This document shows, piece after piece, positions 1 through 11,069 of a DNA stretch of 64,000 bases (positions are counted from its first letter, which is position 1; every line of letters starts with the position of its first letter). The notes beneath the pieces were generated by a model that was given only the letters and a program-made list of their open reading frames with translations, was not told the DNA's origin and made no database searches. The position numbers and the translations under genes are program-made. The DNA lies in the NCBI GenBank assembly GCA_032718475.1, contig JAUCBJ010008884.1, positions 1 through 64,000 of the forward strand. The letters are read 5' to 3'. This stretch comes from Nemertoderma westbladi (taxonomy: Eukaryota; Xenacoelomorpha; Nemertodermatida; Nemertodermatidae).

Positions 1-80
1 GAGGCGGCTATGTCAAGCTTGGGGGTAATGAAACAGCTTGTATAGAGTCTGATTGGAGATGTGTTCATTGTACATAAAGT
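1..80 (-). repeat. Decayed RTE-like retrotransposon fragment, cut by window edge
   Basis: This stretch matches, with many mismatches and small deletions, the antisense of the RTE-like reverse transcriptase C-terminal region. The best copy for comparison is 60450-60540, which shares the blocks tcaagcttggggg and ttggagatgtg. It is far more diverged than the three young RTE-like copies in this window, so it is an older insertion on the opposite strand. It probably continues left of the window. Confidence 0.6.
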
Positions 81-690
81 ATAGTAATGTATAGTGGCCC
101 GCGCTATGTTGCACAGTGAGCGTCTGAAGGATGACGACTGTATTGATCCAAATTCTTGCTATTTTAGAGACTTCGAGGTAAAACACCGAAAGAACAAGTG
201 GAAATCGTCATTTCGTGGTTCGTGGAGAAATCAACTGTTATCGGTTGGCTGTTCGATACAGTAGTGGCTGGGTTGCAGTCAGTCATGGTAATGAAACATA
301 TGACGCATGTTATGCTTATAAGATAAAGTAATTTCTTACCTCTTACTCTTACATTACGCATACCGCCACAGTGATGAAATGTTTCAGAATTCGTAAAACC
401 TGTTTGCCTTTATTTATGTGAAATATATGCAAGGCAGCTTGCATATGGGTGTGGTGAAACAATATCGTCGGGTCGGTTGAAATAAAGTTCCACCCAGTGA
501 AATGTATAGAAGGGTTTGGTGAAGTAGCTCCATTCTAAGCAGTTAAGAAATTCTGATGAGGGACGGGTGCATGTTTGTATCGCCTGTATTTCATACTGCG
601 CGTAATAATATAGCAACGAAATAGTTGAAATCGTTAATTTTATGTTAAAACATTCTATGGTTCAACCAAAGTAGCACCAAAGCAAGATGC
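81..690. other. Non-coding, nothing recognised
   Basis: The sequence is AT-rich with only short frames on both strands and no recognisable domain. I see no repeat structure, splice-flanked exon or RNA gene here. Confidence 0.5.
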
Positions 691-701
691 ACTACCCGGC
701 A
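691..701. repeat. Left target-site duplication of RTE-like copy 1
   Basis: The 11-mer actacccggca occurs here and again at 2091-2101, immediately after the 3' tail of the truncated element. Its last bases (ggca) overlap by microhomology with the element's own ggcaacc, so the exact 5' junction is ambiguous by four bases. Confidence 0.75.
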
Positions 702-2090
702 ACCTAACACTCTATGGTTCTTTTCGGGGAATCTCATTGATCTCGATTGCTGCAAAGCTATACAATAGGATTCTATTAAATCGCATCAGGGATCCCATTG
801 AGAGACTGCTCCGTGGAAATCAGAATGGGTTCCGTAAAGGTCGTGGGACCATGGAGCCCATTTTGGCACTTAGAAGGATAATTGAAGAGTTATCAAAAAA
901 GAAAGACAGGCATCTGGCTGTTATCTTTGTTGACTTCTTCAAGGCCTTTGATTCAGTCTCTCGCTCACGTATGTTCAGCATACTTTCATTATATGGGATT
1001 CCTGATGAAATTATTGCAGCAATCAGATCAGTATACGATGGTTCGACAACATTTGTGTCTACTGTTGATGGTGACACAGAACCATTTGAAGTGTTATGGG
1101 GCGTCCTCCAAGGAGACACACTTGCACCATTCTTGTTCATTATTGTGGTTGACTATGTTCTACGCATGTCCTTAGATCATTATAATGATGATGGGCTGAT
1201 GATAACTCCACCTACTGGCTCCAGAAGTCGAGGAAATCCTGCCAAGTACCTAACTGATCTAGACTTTGCTGATGACTTAGGAGTACTCTCAGAATCATTA
1301 GAGGGAGCCCAACGGCTCCTCAGCTCATTAGAACATGCTGCTTCTAGTGTTGGTCTTTTTATTAACTCCAGAAAGACCAAAATTCTGACAGTTAACTTTG
1401 AAAGTCCTCAGCAAGTCTCTGATCGGATGAGCATAAGCTCAAAGGATGGTATGCTTGAGCATGTGGATGACTTCTGTTACCTGGGATCATGGATCCGGAA
1501 GTCAGGTGAGGACCTTCGAATACGTAAGGGAAAGGCATGGGCAGCCTTGAATAGGCTTTCCAGGATTTGGAAGTCACCGAGAATTAATCGGAAACTTAAG
1601 GTCCGATTATTTAGAGCAGCAGTAGTTCCAGTACTCCTCTATGGGAGTCCATGCTGGGCTCTAACTACTGAGGACACCAAATCTCTGGATGGCACATTCA
1701 CAAGAATGCTACGCCGGGTTCATTGTGTCAAGTACAATGCACACATCTCCAACCAGACATTATATAACATTGGAGGTGTCTCATTGGTTCCCCCAAGCTT
1801 GACACTAGAACAAAATCGCCTCCGCTTTGCAGGACATTGCTTTCGCCGTGAGGACCAGCCAGTGCATAATCTTGTACTTTGGCAGCCTCATGGAGTGAAT
1901 AAGCATGGTGGACAGCCCATGACTTTCTTGAGACGCATCTTAAAGGACACTGGCCTTGAAGATGCGGATGATCTAGCAAATGTCATGGGTGATAGGGAGT
2001 TGTGGCGGTGCAATTTTGTTGACAAGCCGGCACAGCATTCTTAAAAATGCAGCTGCAATGCAGCATGCCGATCCTAGTTTTAGTCCTAGT
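698..2090 (+). mobile_element. RTE-like non-LTR retrotransposon copy 1, 5'-truncated
   Basis: It is nearly identical to 15486-16870 and starts abruptly inside the reverse transcriptase region, the usual result of incomplete target-primed reverse transcription. It ends with a very short 3' UTR and a degenerate TAG-type tail (cctagttttagtcctag). An 11-bp direct repeat flanks it. The closeness to copies 2 and 3 suggests a recent insertion. The RTE-clade assignment rests on protein motifs and the short simple-repeat tail. Confidence 0.85.
737..2044 (+). pseudogene. Reverse transcriptase, C-terminal two thirds (RTE-like)
   Basis: This frame is the 3' part of an RTE-type endonuclease-reverse transcriptase. 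In order it shows the GFRKGRGT segment, motif A (FVDFFKAFDS), motif B (GVLQGDTLAPF), and the catalytic FADD box near residue 177. The C-terminal region contains YLGSW and LLYGSPCWAL, as in RTE and BovB-type proteins. The frame is open from the truncation point at about 698 to the TAA at 2042-2044, with no internal stop, so the position-737 start is not a biological start. It lacks the endonuclease and the N-terminal RT fingers, so it cannot be functional. Compared with copy 2 it has only scattered substitutions. It sits next to an unrelated I/Nimb-like fragment. I am sure it is an RT; the clade name is less certain. Confidence 0.85.
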
Positions 2091-2101
2091 ACTACCCGGC
2101 A
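2091..2101. repeat. Right target-site duplication of RTE-like copy 1
   Basis: A perfect copy of the 11-mer at 691-701, directly following the TAG-like tail of the element. The sequence beyond it does not match other copies of the element, as expected for host flank. Confidence 0.75.
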
Positions 2102-2264
2102 TGGCAACCGTTGGAGAAACCATTTAAATTTTGTCAATGGCGCAATAAAAGCAACACTTAATTTTCGCTGGATAATTTACAAAAAAGCGAAATTACTTAT
2201 GTTAATATTAATTATTATTAGTTAGTTATATTAATTATGTTTTTGTACTCAATTTTATTGTAAC

Positions 2265-2682
2265 GCTTTGTGGTCTAGATTAAATTACTCTGCCTCTGTG
2301 CATAATAAATTAAGAGTAGCATATAATACAGCGGCCAGACGCTTTTTCGGGTACCCATATGGCTCCAGTGTTTCTTATATGTTCGGTGTATTAAATATTC
2401 CTAAATTTATTCATATACGTGCTGCAGCAATTAATTCTCTATTTTTACGTGCAACAAATTCGTGTAATACAATGGTAATTGCAACGTTTCATGAGGTATA
2501 CAAAATGAGTAGAATATTTTTAATGCGGGACCTATCTTATATTGATGACTAAAATTAATTATATTTAGTTAGGCTAGATATCCTTGATTGTGCTAATAAT
2601 ATTTTATATATATATTTGTTTGTTTGTTTGTTTTTATGGGCAATCGTGCCTGAAATAAAGAATTATTATTATTATTATTAAA
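2265..2682 (+). mobile_element. 3' end of an I/Nimb-like non-LTR retrotransposon
   Basis: It holds the last part of a reverse transcriptase frame, followed by a 3' UTR with a TTTG microsatellite, the block gtgcctgaaataaag, and a terminal (ATT)n tail. The tail and pre-tail block have the same layout as the 17567-18786 element read on its own strand. The fragment is strongly 5'-truncated, and I could not find a clear target-site duplication. The I/Nimb label is from memory of the protein style and TAA-type tail, so treat it as tentative. Confidence 0.6.
2268..2552 (+). pseudogene. Reverse transcriptase C-terminal fragment (I/Nimb-like)
   Basis: The translation begins LWSRLNYSASVHNKLRVAYN and continues with a Phe-rich, Arg-containing tail. 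This matches in pattern the C-terminal part of the RT at 17851-18780 (LWSVFRVESLRRLKVAYNYA). All catalytic motifs are absent. The frame ends at a TAA 130 bp upstream of the (ATT)n tail, which fits the end of the element's last ORF. It is a dead remnant and has no start codon of its own. Confidence 0.6.
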
Positions 2683-5042
2683 GTACAGCTTTACACATAC
2701 TTCATCACTAAGAAGACTTGTGGTCAATTTATCTCTGTTTCCAATTTTATACAATTTCATTACGATTTATATAAAACAACAATTTTTCTCGGGGTGAGGG
2801 GGCAAGGTTAGTGGGGCGAGCCACTGAATTACGACACTATAATATTCCGGATGATTGTGCAAGTAAGCAAATAATTAATGAACTTGGTGTCGATGAGTTT
2901 ATTATTATTAATTAATATAAGATTTACAACTGGTATAACATTTACTACCGTGTTTAAGAGTTTACACATTGGATATTTACTTAATTCGTAAAAAACATAA
3001 AATTTTTAAAAGTTTATAAAATCCTAAATGATAATTTATAACATAATAAGGAAGGAAGTGTTTTGAATTAGGAGTATTCGTTAATTAAATAGATAAGCGT
3101 AATATAAATAGGGAAAATTCTCGAGTCGTAAAAAGTTTATTCAGATAAACTAAACGCCACCAGTCATCAGAAAATATCATAAAATACTTGAGCTATAATA
3201 AATGCCATCTTAAATTGCGTTTTAAAAATTATGTGATTCATTCGTTGAGAGAGTGGACTTAAATATACAAAGCCATATGGTATTCAGGCTTCTTGCATTC
3301 CCCACTCCGAATTCTGTGATCTTGACTTTCTCATAATGGGTTGGAAAATAGAATTGAAGCAACTTATTATTGCATTTTAAGTTTAATGAGTTTGGCAGCA
3401 TTTTCATACAAACAATGTGCGTTAGTAAGTAAGTAGTGTACACACAATAAGTGATTTAGCTCTTTTAATTGCGCAAACAATGTATGTATGTTCAGCCATC
3501 TCAACCAACTGTATCCCGCTAACTAACTTACTCACGGCGGCATAAACGGAAATCCAAGCTCTACAATATAACGTGAATAACGTGATTAAATACTTATTGG
3601 GGATTGGTGGAATGATAATGTACCGGAACATTGTTCGCTTTGTTGTGTGGAAGTGTATCTGGGCTGGAAACATAGCGGGTTGCCCGAATCCAAGCGAGAT
3701 GACCAATTAGGAATACACGTTATCCCAGCCTATCTCTTACTGCTGAGGAATTTGTAATCAGTGGTTCCGTTTTTGTGCACAACTAAATAATTCATTCAGA
3801 ATGAGAAGTTAATTGCAAAAGGAAAAGCCTAATAACTTATACGTTTGGTGGAGTGTTGGTCGGTTGTTGAGTCACAGGGATTATTTGATAAGGGGCTTGG
3901 ATTAGGGGTTTTAATGTTTTGGGGCCATTGTATGTATAGACTTTAACGATGTTCGTCAGAGTTGGAGTCAAGAAGTATCATCCTGGGATCACAGTACCCA
4001 GACAACATAAAATCATATTATTTTGAATATGAATATATTTGAAAAATCATCATCTGAATAATGATATAACTGAACCAGACCAGCCATCATAAAAAGTAAT
4101 AAAATACATTACTTGATTACAAATGCATTAGATTCAAATTCCGATTTGTCTTAATTTCAGGCTTATCGAGTAACTGATAGCCAGTTGGGTAGGTTCAAAG
4201 CAGGAACTCCAAGGCTGACAATCGGCGATCAAATTCCCCTTAGTCTTAGTAAGTGCGAGCCGCTTCCTGTGAACTTTTAAATTGGTAGATATCGCAAATT
4301 GCGATACACAAGCGAATTGGATAGGTTACAGGAAGCACCTGGGGAATAGGTAGGCCAGGAACACCTCTAGTGTTAATTACAGTGATATATGATAGGGGGT
4401 GATACCTCTGTAGAAGCTGAAAGAGTGAACGCAACGCAAATCAACGAATAGATAAAATGAATTGTAGATTTGAACTTGGTGCTGGAGTTCCCCGTACTCC
4501 GATCAGGTTTGTGGCGGCAAGTGCTAAGCGGCGTGGCTCAAATATTGCACATGTGAATTGACCTTTATTGCGGCACAGATATTCTGTTTTCTGCTTGCTG
4601 CAAATTTTTTTATGGGAAATATTTCTCGGCTGCATAGGTGCGATGGAAGCAGTCAGTAAGCATGCAGATTAGTATGGGCCAAATCAAATTTCATTGTGAA
4701 AATATCTTGAAAGGCAATACGGTATGGCTAGCCTAGCTGCTATACTATTTTATAAATATTAAAAATCGTATAAATTAATTATTTGTGTTGCACACACTAT
4801 ATCACACAGTGTCATATTCACCATCCAATGCGGCATATTAACCAGCTTTATACTGCCAGCAGTGCGGTCTTTAGTATTTTTCCCACTCAAACCGTATGGA
4901 ATGGAGTACGTCTCCCAATTGTCCTTATGTCACTGTATTTAGGCCTGACGTAATTTCAATAAAATATATAACTATTTGAACTTCAAGTTCTATTTACTAA
5001 ATCACAACATACAGTCATTTACTAATGTTTTAATTGTTTTAG
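2683..5042. other. AT-rich host DNA, intergenic or intronic
   Basis: I see no domain, long frame or repeat family here. The last part, with a ttactaat block and the tract ending ttgttttag, reads like the 3' end of an intron leading into the exon at 5043. A host gene's upstream exons may lie here or left of the window, but I could not identify one. Confidence 0.4.
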
Positions 5043-5352
5043 GAGGAAGTGGAGGCTGATAATAAATTAGTGGATCCACAAGAAAGCACAACACGACCGC
5101 CTCTTCCTTCTAGTACAAGTCCGCAGACTCGTCCATCAACTCATCACCAACTGCCCGGCATACCGGACTACTCAGTGGTAAGGCCGAAAGACCCAAAACC
5201 TCCAGTGCCACCTAAACCATCAAACAAAAGAAAACAAACTATGGCACTTCCTTCCATACTGCCACCCAGAACACACCCGTATAATTGGGAAAAAAAGTGT
5301 GAAAATACAGAAGACGAAGCTCCGAGAGTTAGAAACAAAATTGAATATTTCG
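5043..5352 (+). CDS. Internal exon of an unidentified host protein, proline-rich
   Basis: The 310-bp frame is bounded by an acceptor (ttgttttag at 5034-5042) and a consensus donor (cg|gtgagt at 5353). The frame is open across the whole exon, enters in phase 0 if read from gag at 5043, and exits after the first base of a codon. The peptide is rich in Pro, Ser, Thr and Lys with clustered PxxP motifs (RPPLPSS, PKPPVPPKPSNKRK), as in SH3-binding linkers of signalling or scaffold proteins. The C-terminal end is more hydrophobic and charged. No catalytic domain is visible and I do not recognise the gene. It is the only stretch in the window that looks like host coding sequence. Transcription would run toward the satellite that begins 580 bp past the donor. 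Confidence 0.65.
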
Positions 5353-5931
5353 GTGAGTATTGAATTATCCAGTTTATTGCCAATATTCAGGGTTAGTTTA
5401 TTATTACCGATAATAGAGCTTCTGGTCACAGGTTAGTTATATACAGGGCTCAAACCACCAGCCATAACCGACTTATCAGAGATACTGTAGCAAGTACGTT
5501 ACAATAATAACACACGTAAATACTAATACCAATACAAATAATATGAAATACTATACAAATAATAGTGGCGGATTGCAATTATGGGTTACTAGCTTCTGTA
5601 CCTTCTTACATCCCAAAAGTTTGCTTACCTGTAATGAACCAGAACTAATTTTGTGTATGTTGTTTGTGTTTATTTCTAATTTTCGGTCTAATCTATGTCT
5701 TCATTATTTATTTTTTTTTTTTGGAACTTCCTGGGGTCATGCCGTTGAGAATACTGTATACTGTGATGAATAATTGTTGATTGTAATTTTTACTGTATAA
5801 ACCAATATAAACCAATATAAACTAATAGCTTTAACTGGCTGATGTTTCTTTTCAAAATATATTGAATTATTATTACCATTAGTTTGATGAAAACAAAATA
5901 AATAAATAAATCAAATACAAAAAATCAAGTA
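5353..5931. other. AT-rich spacer between exon and satellite
   Basis: It begins with the splice donor and is likely intronic. It contains a T-run near 5709-5720, two to three near-copies of an ataaaccaat block (5797-5826) and an AAAT-type microsatellite at about 5893-5912. No frame of interest. Confidence 0.45.
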
Positions 5932-8900
5932 GTCTAGAACTATAAAGTTATTGAGATAATGGGTCAGTAGATAGGAGTCTAGAACTATAAAGTTATTGAG
6001 ATAGTGGGTCAGTAGATAGGAGTCTAGAACTATAAAGTTATTGAGATAGTGGGTCAGTAGATAGGAGTCTAGAACTATAAAGTTATTGAGATAGTGGATC
6101 AGTAGATAGGAGTCTAGAACTATAAAGTTATTGAGATAGTGGGTCAGTAGATAGGCGTCTAGAACTATAAAGTTATTGAGATAGTGGGTCAGTAGATAGG
6201 CGTCTAGAACTATAAAGTTATTGAGATAGTGGTTCAGTAAATAGGAGTCTAGAACTATAAAGTTATTGAGATAGTGGGTCAGTAGATAGGAGTCTAGAAC
6301 TATAAAGTTATTGAGATAGTGGTTCAGTAAATAGGAGTCTAGAACTATAAAGTTATTGAGATAGTGGGTCAGTAGATAGGCGTCTAGAACTATAAAGTTA
6401 TTGAGATAGTGGGCCAGTAGATAGGAGTCTAGAACTATAAAGTTATTGAGATAGTGGGTCAGTAGATAGGAGTCTAGAACTATAAAGTTATTGAGATAGT
6501 GGGCCAGTAGATAGGAGTCTAGAACTATAAAGTTATTGAGATAGTGGGTCAGTAGATAGGCGTCTAGAACTATAAAGTTATTGAGATAGTGGGCCAGTAG
6601 ATAGGAGTCTAGAACTATAAAGTTATTGAGATAGTGGGTCAGTAGATAGGAGTCTAGAACTATATAAAGTTATTGAGATAGTGGGCCAGTAGATAGGAGT
6701 CTAGAACTATAAAGTTATTGAGATAGTGGGTCAGTAGATAGGAGTCTAGAACTATAAAGTGATTGAGATAGTGGTTCAGTAAATAGGAATCTAGAACTAT
6801 ATAAATTTATTGAGATAGTGGGTCAGTAGATAGGAGTCTAGAACTATAAATTTATTGAGATAGTGGATCAGTAGATAGGAGTCTAGAACTATAAAGTTAT
6901 TGAGATAGTGGGTCAGTAGATAGGAGTCTAGAACTATAAAGTTATTGAGATAGTGGATCAGTAGATAGGAGTCTAGAACTATAAAGTTATTGAGATAGTG
7001 GGTCAGTAGATAGGCGTCTAGAACTATAAAGTTATTGAGATAGTGGGTCAGTAGATAGGCGTCTAGAACTATAAAGTTATTGAGATAGTGGTTCAGTAAA
7101 TAGGAGTCTAGAACTATAAAGTTATTGAGATAGTGGGTCAATAGATAGGAGTCTAGAACTATAAAGTTATTGAGATAGTGGTTCAGTAAATAGGAGTCTA
7201 GAACTATAAAGTTATTGAGATAGTGGGTCAGTAGATAGGCGTCTAGAACTATAAAGTTATTGAGATAGTGGGCCAGTAGATAGGAGTCTAGAACTATAAA
7301 GTTATTGAGATAGTGGGTCAGTAGATAGGAGTCTAGAACTATAAAGTTATTGAGATAGTGGGCCAGTAGATAGGAGTCTAGAACTATAAAGTTATTGAGA
7401 TAGTGGGTCAGTAGATAGGCGTCTAGAACTATAAAGTTATTGAGATAGTGGGCCAGTAGATAGGAGTCTAGAACTATAAAGTTATTGAGATAGTGGGTCA
7501 GTAGATAGGAGTCTAGAACTATATAAAGTTATTGAGATAGTGGGCCAGTAGATAGGAGTCTAGAACTATAAAGTTATTGAGATAGTGGGTCAGTAGATAG
7601 GAGTCTAGAACTATAAAGTGATTGAGATAGTGGTTCAGTAAATAGGAGTCTAGAACTATATAAATTTATTGAGATAGTGGGTCAGTAGATAGGAGTCTAG
7701 AACTATAAATTTATTGAGATAGTGGGTCAGTAGATAGGAGTCTAGAACTATATAAAGTTATTGAGATAGTGGGCCAGTAGATAGGAGTCTAGAACTATAA
7801 ATTTATTGAGATAGTGGGTCAGTAGATAGGTGTCTAGAACTATAAAGTTATTGAGATAGTGGTTCAGTAAATAGGAGTCTAGAACTATATAAATTTATTG
7901 AGATAGTGGGTCAGTAGATAGGAGTCTAGAACTATAAATTTATTGAGATAGTGGGTCAGTAGATAGGAGTCTAGAACTATATAAAGTTATTGAGATAGTG
8001 GGCCAGTAGATAGGAGTCTAGAACTATAAATTTATTGAGATAGTGGGTCAGTAGATAGGAGTCTAGAACTATATAAATTTATTGAGATAGTGGGTCAGTA
8101 GATAGGAGTCTAGAACTATAAAGTTATTGAGATAGTAGGTCAGTAGATATGAGTCTAAAACTATAAAGTTATTGAGATAGTGGGTCAGTAGATAGGAGTC
8201 TAGAACTATAAAGTTATTGAGATAGTGGGCCAGTAGATAGAAGTCTAGAACTATAAAGTTATTGAGATAGTGGGCCAGTAGATAGGAGTCTATGTTATTG
8301 AGATAGTGGGCCAGTAGATAGAAGTCTAGAACTATATAAAGTTATTGAGATAGTGGGCCAGTAGATACGAGTCTAGAACTATATAAAGTTATTGAGATAG
8401 TGGGCCAGTAGATAGGAGTCTAGAACTATAAAGTTATTGAGATAGTGGGTCAGTAGCTAGGAGTCTAGAACTATAAAGTTATTGAGATATTGGGTCAGTA
8501 GCTAGGAGTCTAGAACTATAAAGTTATTGAGATAGTGGGCCAGTAGATAGGAGTCTAGATCTATAAAGTTATTGAGATAGTGGGCCAGTAGATAGGAGTC
8601 TAGAACTAAATAAAGTTATTGATATAGTGGGCCAGTAGATATGAGTCTAGAACTATATAAAGTTATTGAGATAGTGGGCCAGTAGATAGGAGTCTAGAAC
8701 TATAAAGTTATTGAGATAGTGGGCCAGTAGATAGGAGTCTAGAACTATAAAGTTATTGAGATAGTGGGTCAGTAGATAGGAGTCTAGAACTATAAAGTTA
8801 TTGAGATTGGGCATCATTAGATAGTAGTCTAGAACTATAAAGTTATTGAGATAGTGGGTCAGTAGATAGGAGTCTAGAACTATATAAAGTTATTGAGATA

Positions 8901-10181
8901 GTGGGCCAGTAGATAGGAGTCTAGAACTATAAAGTTATTGAGATAGTGGGCCAGTAGATAGGAGTCTAGAACTATAAAGTTATTGAGATAGTGGGTCAGT
9001 AGATAGGAGTCTAGAACTATAAAGTTATTGAGATTGGGCATTATTAGATAGTAGTCTAGAACTATAAAGTTATTGAGATAGTGGGTCAGTAGATAGGAGT
9101 CTAGAACTATATAAAGTTATTGAGATAGTGGGTCAGTAGATAGGAGTCTAGAACTATAAAGTTATTGAGATGGTGGGTCAGTAGATAGGAGTCTAGAACT
9201 ATAAAGTTATTGAGATAGTGGGTCAGTAGATAGGAGTCTAGAACTATATAAAGTTATTTAGATAGTGGGCCAGTAGATAGGAGTTTAGAACTATAAAGTT
9301 ATTGAGATAGTGGGCCAGTAGATAGGAGTCTAGAACTATATAAAGTTATTGAGATAGTGGGTCAGTAGATCGGAGTCTAGAACTATAAAGTTATTGAGAT
9401 AGTGGTTCAGTAAATAGGAGTCTAGAACTATATAAAGTTATTGAGATAGTGGGCCAGTAGATAGGAGTCTAGAACTATAAAGTTATTGAGATAGTGGGTC
9501 AGTAGATAGGAGTCTAGAACTACATAAATTTATTGAGATAGTGGGTCAGTAGATAGGAGTCTAGAACTATAAAGTTATTGAGATAGTGGGTCAGTAGATA
9601 GGAGTCTAGAACTATATAAAGTTATTGAGATAGTGGGCCAGTAGATAGGAGTCTAGAACTATATAAAGTTATTGAGATAGTGGGCCAGTAGATAGGAGTT
9701 TAGAACTATAAAGTTATTGAGATAGTGGGTCAGTAGCTAGGAGTCTAGAACTATAAAGTAATTGAGATAGTGGGTCAGTAGCTAGGAGTCTAGAACTATA
9801 AAGTTATTGAGATAGTGGGTCAGTAGATAGGAGTCTAGAACTACATAAATTTATTGAGATAGTGGGTCAGTAGATAGGAGTCTAGAACTATAAAGTTATT
9901 GAGATAGTGGGTCAGTAGATAGGAGTCTAGAACTATATAAAGTTATTGAGATAGTGGGCCAGTAGATAGGAGTCTAGAACTATATAAAGTTATTGAGATA
10001 GTGGGCCAGTAGATAGGAGTTTAGAACTATAAAGTTATTGAGATAGTGGGTCAGTAGCTAGGAGTCTAGAACTATAAAGTAATTGAGATAGTGGGTCAGT
10101 AGCTAGGAGTCTAGAACTATAAAGTTATTGAGATAGTGGGCCAGTAGATAGGAGTCTAGATCTATAAAGTTATTGAGATAG
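5932..10181 (+). repeat. 45-bp satellite, block 1
   Basis: Head-to-tail array of a 45-bp unit beginning gagtctagaactataaag and ending gtcagtagatag. A frequent 47-bp variant has tatataaag in place of tataaag. Nearly every unit carries a TCTAGA (XbaI) site, a TATAAAG block and two AGATAG blocks, and the consensus has no CpG. Sub-variants include gggtcag versus gggccag, ggttcagtaaatag, and a gattgggcatcattag form. The order of variants at about 6150-6790 recurs at about 7010-7650 with an offset of 859 bp (19 units, two of them 47-mers), a higher-order repeat. The frame on the minus strand is often open because 45 is a multiple of three. Confidence 0.97.
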
Positions 10182-10191
10182 ATAGATAGAT

Positions 10192-10735
10192 ATGCGACTC
10201 GCCCTCGCGTCAGCAGATGATAGTGGCAATGGTGGAATTGGTCTATTGATGAATCCAACTGCACATGCAGCATTGGACAAAATAGACCAAATCTCTAACC
10301 GCATCATCCGTTGCCACTTCTCATGTTCTGGAAGACTGGCTAAGAAGTTTCCTAAGGTGGTTCTGATTGTGTGCTACTCTCCAACTAGTGTTGCCCCTGT
10401 AGAGGAGGTGGAAAATTTCTACCACAATCTACAAGCAGCAACTGATGGAGTGGATCAGCATGCATTCTTAACATTCCTGGGAGACTTTAATGCAAGTTTG
10501 CATCAATCACCTACATCGCCCTGGGTCTATAGCAATAGTGTTAACCGAAATTTTGTCCATCTTCAGGATTTTATCTCTGGAAATGGATTGTTTTCGGCTG
10601 GAACCCAGTTCAAGAAGCGAACTGGAAAGCTATGGACTCATAGTGGACCCAGTGGTCACAAGTCCCAGATAGACCATATTCTGTTTCGTAGGAAATACAG
10701 GAGCTCTATACAAGACTGTAATGCATTTACACTTC
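10192..10735 (+). pseudogene. APE-type endonuclease domain of RTE-like copy 2, 5' part
   Basis: This is the nicking endonuclease that would cut target DNA to prime reverse transcription. Visible landmarks are GIGLL near the start, GDFNA with Asp98 and Asn100, and a QIDHIL block with Asp161 and His162, all typical of the exonuclease III/AP-endonuclease fold in non-LTR elements. The N-terminal part of the domain, with the usual first Asn and Glu active-site residues, is missing at the satellite junction. The frame runs into the inserted CR1-like element after 10735. The missing last block (Ser-Asp-His) lies on the far side at 14613-14621. The ATG at 10192 is only the first in-frame one and is probably not a natural start. 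Confidence 0.8.
10730..10735. repeat. Target-site duplication of the CR1-like element, 3' side
   Basis: The hexamer cacttc is found here and at 14596-14601, exactly at the two points where the host RTE-like reading frame is broken. One copy is needed for the uninterrupted frame. Confidence 0.75.
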
Positions 10736-11069
10736 ATAGATATAGATAGATAGATTTATTTATACATTATGTAAAAACAATAACAAATACACCAAACAAT
10801 GTACCGGTATAAAGGTATTGTCCAACATAACATATAGGATTACCCCTAAAGCTTTGCAGCTTATTTCCAAGGGGGTCCTTTATGTTACTTGGTTACAAAT
10901 ACAATATTACACTACGCTAACCTAAAACCAATATAAAACGTAATTACACTATGTACATGTACAACTTTACCGAGAGCGTGACAATGCCCGACTCAACGAT
11001 AAAGATGTAATGTACAGAACAATTTATTATAAAACGTAATTACAGTATAAATAGTAAATAATTAATAAA
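10736..11069 (-). other. 3' UTR and tail of the CR1-like element
   Basis: An AT-rich non-coding tail of about 330 bp follows the stop codon and ends in TATC-type repeats. It contains two copies of a tataaaacgtaattaca block (near 10936 and 11029). The region would be the recognition site for the element's own RT, but no structure was verified. Confidence 0.6.

Noticed and set aside
4190-4520. Three vaguely similar blocks (ggttcaaagcagg, ggttacaggaag, gatttgaacttgg) as a degenerate repeat or exon cluster
   Set aside because: Similarity is too weak by eye and the frames contain stops without splice signals.
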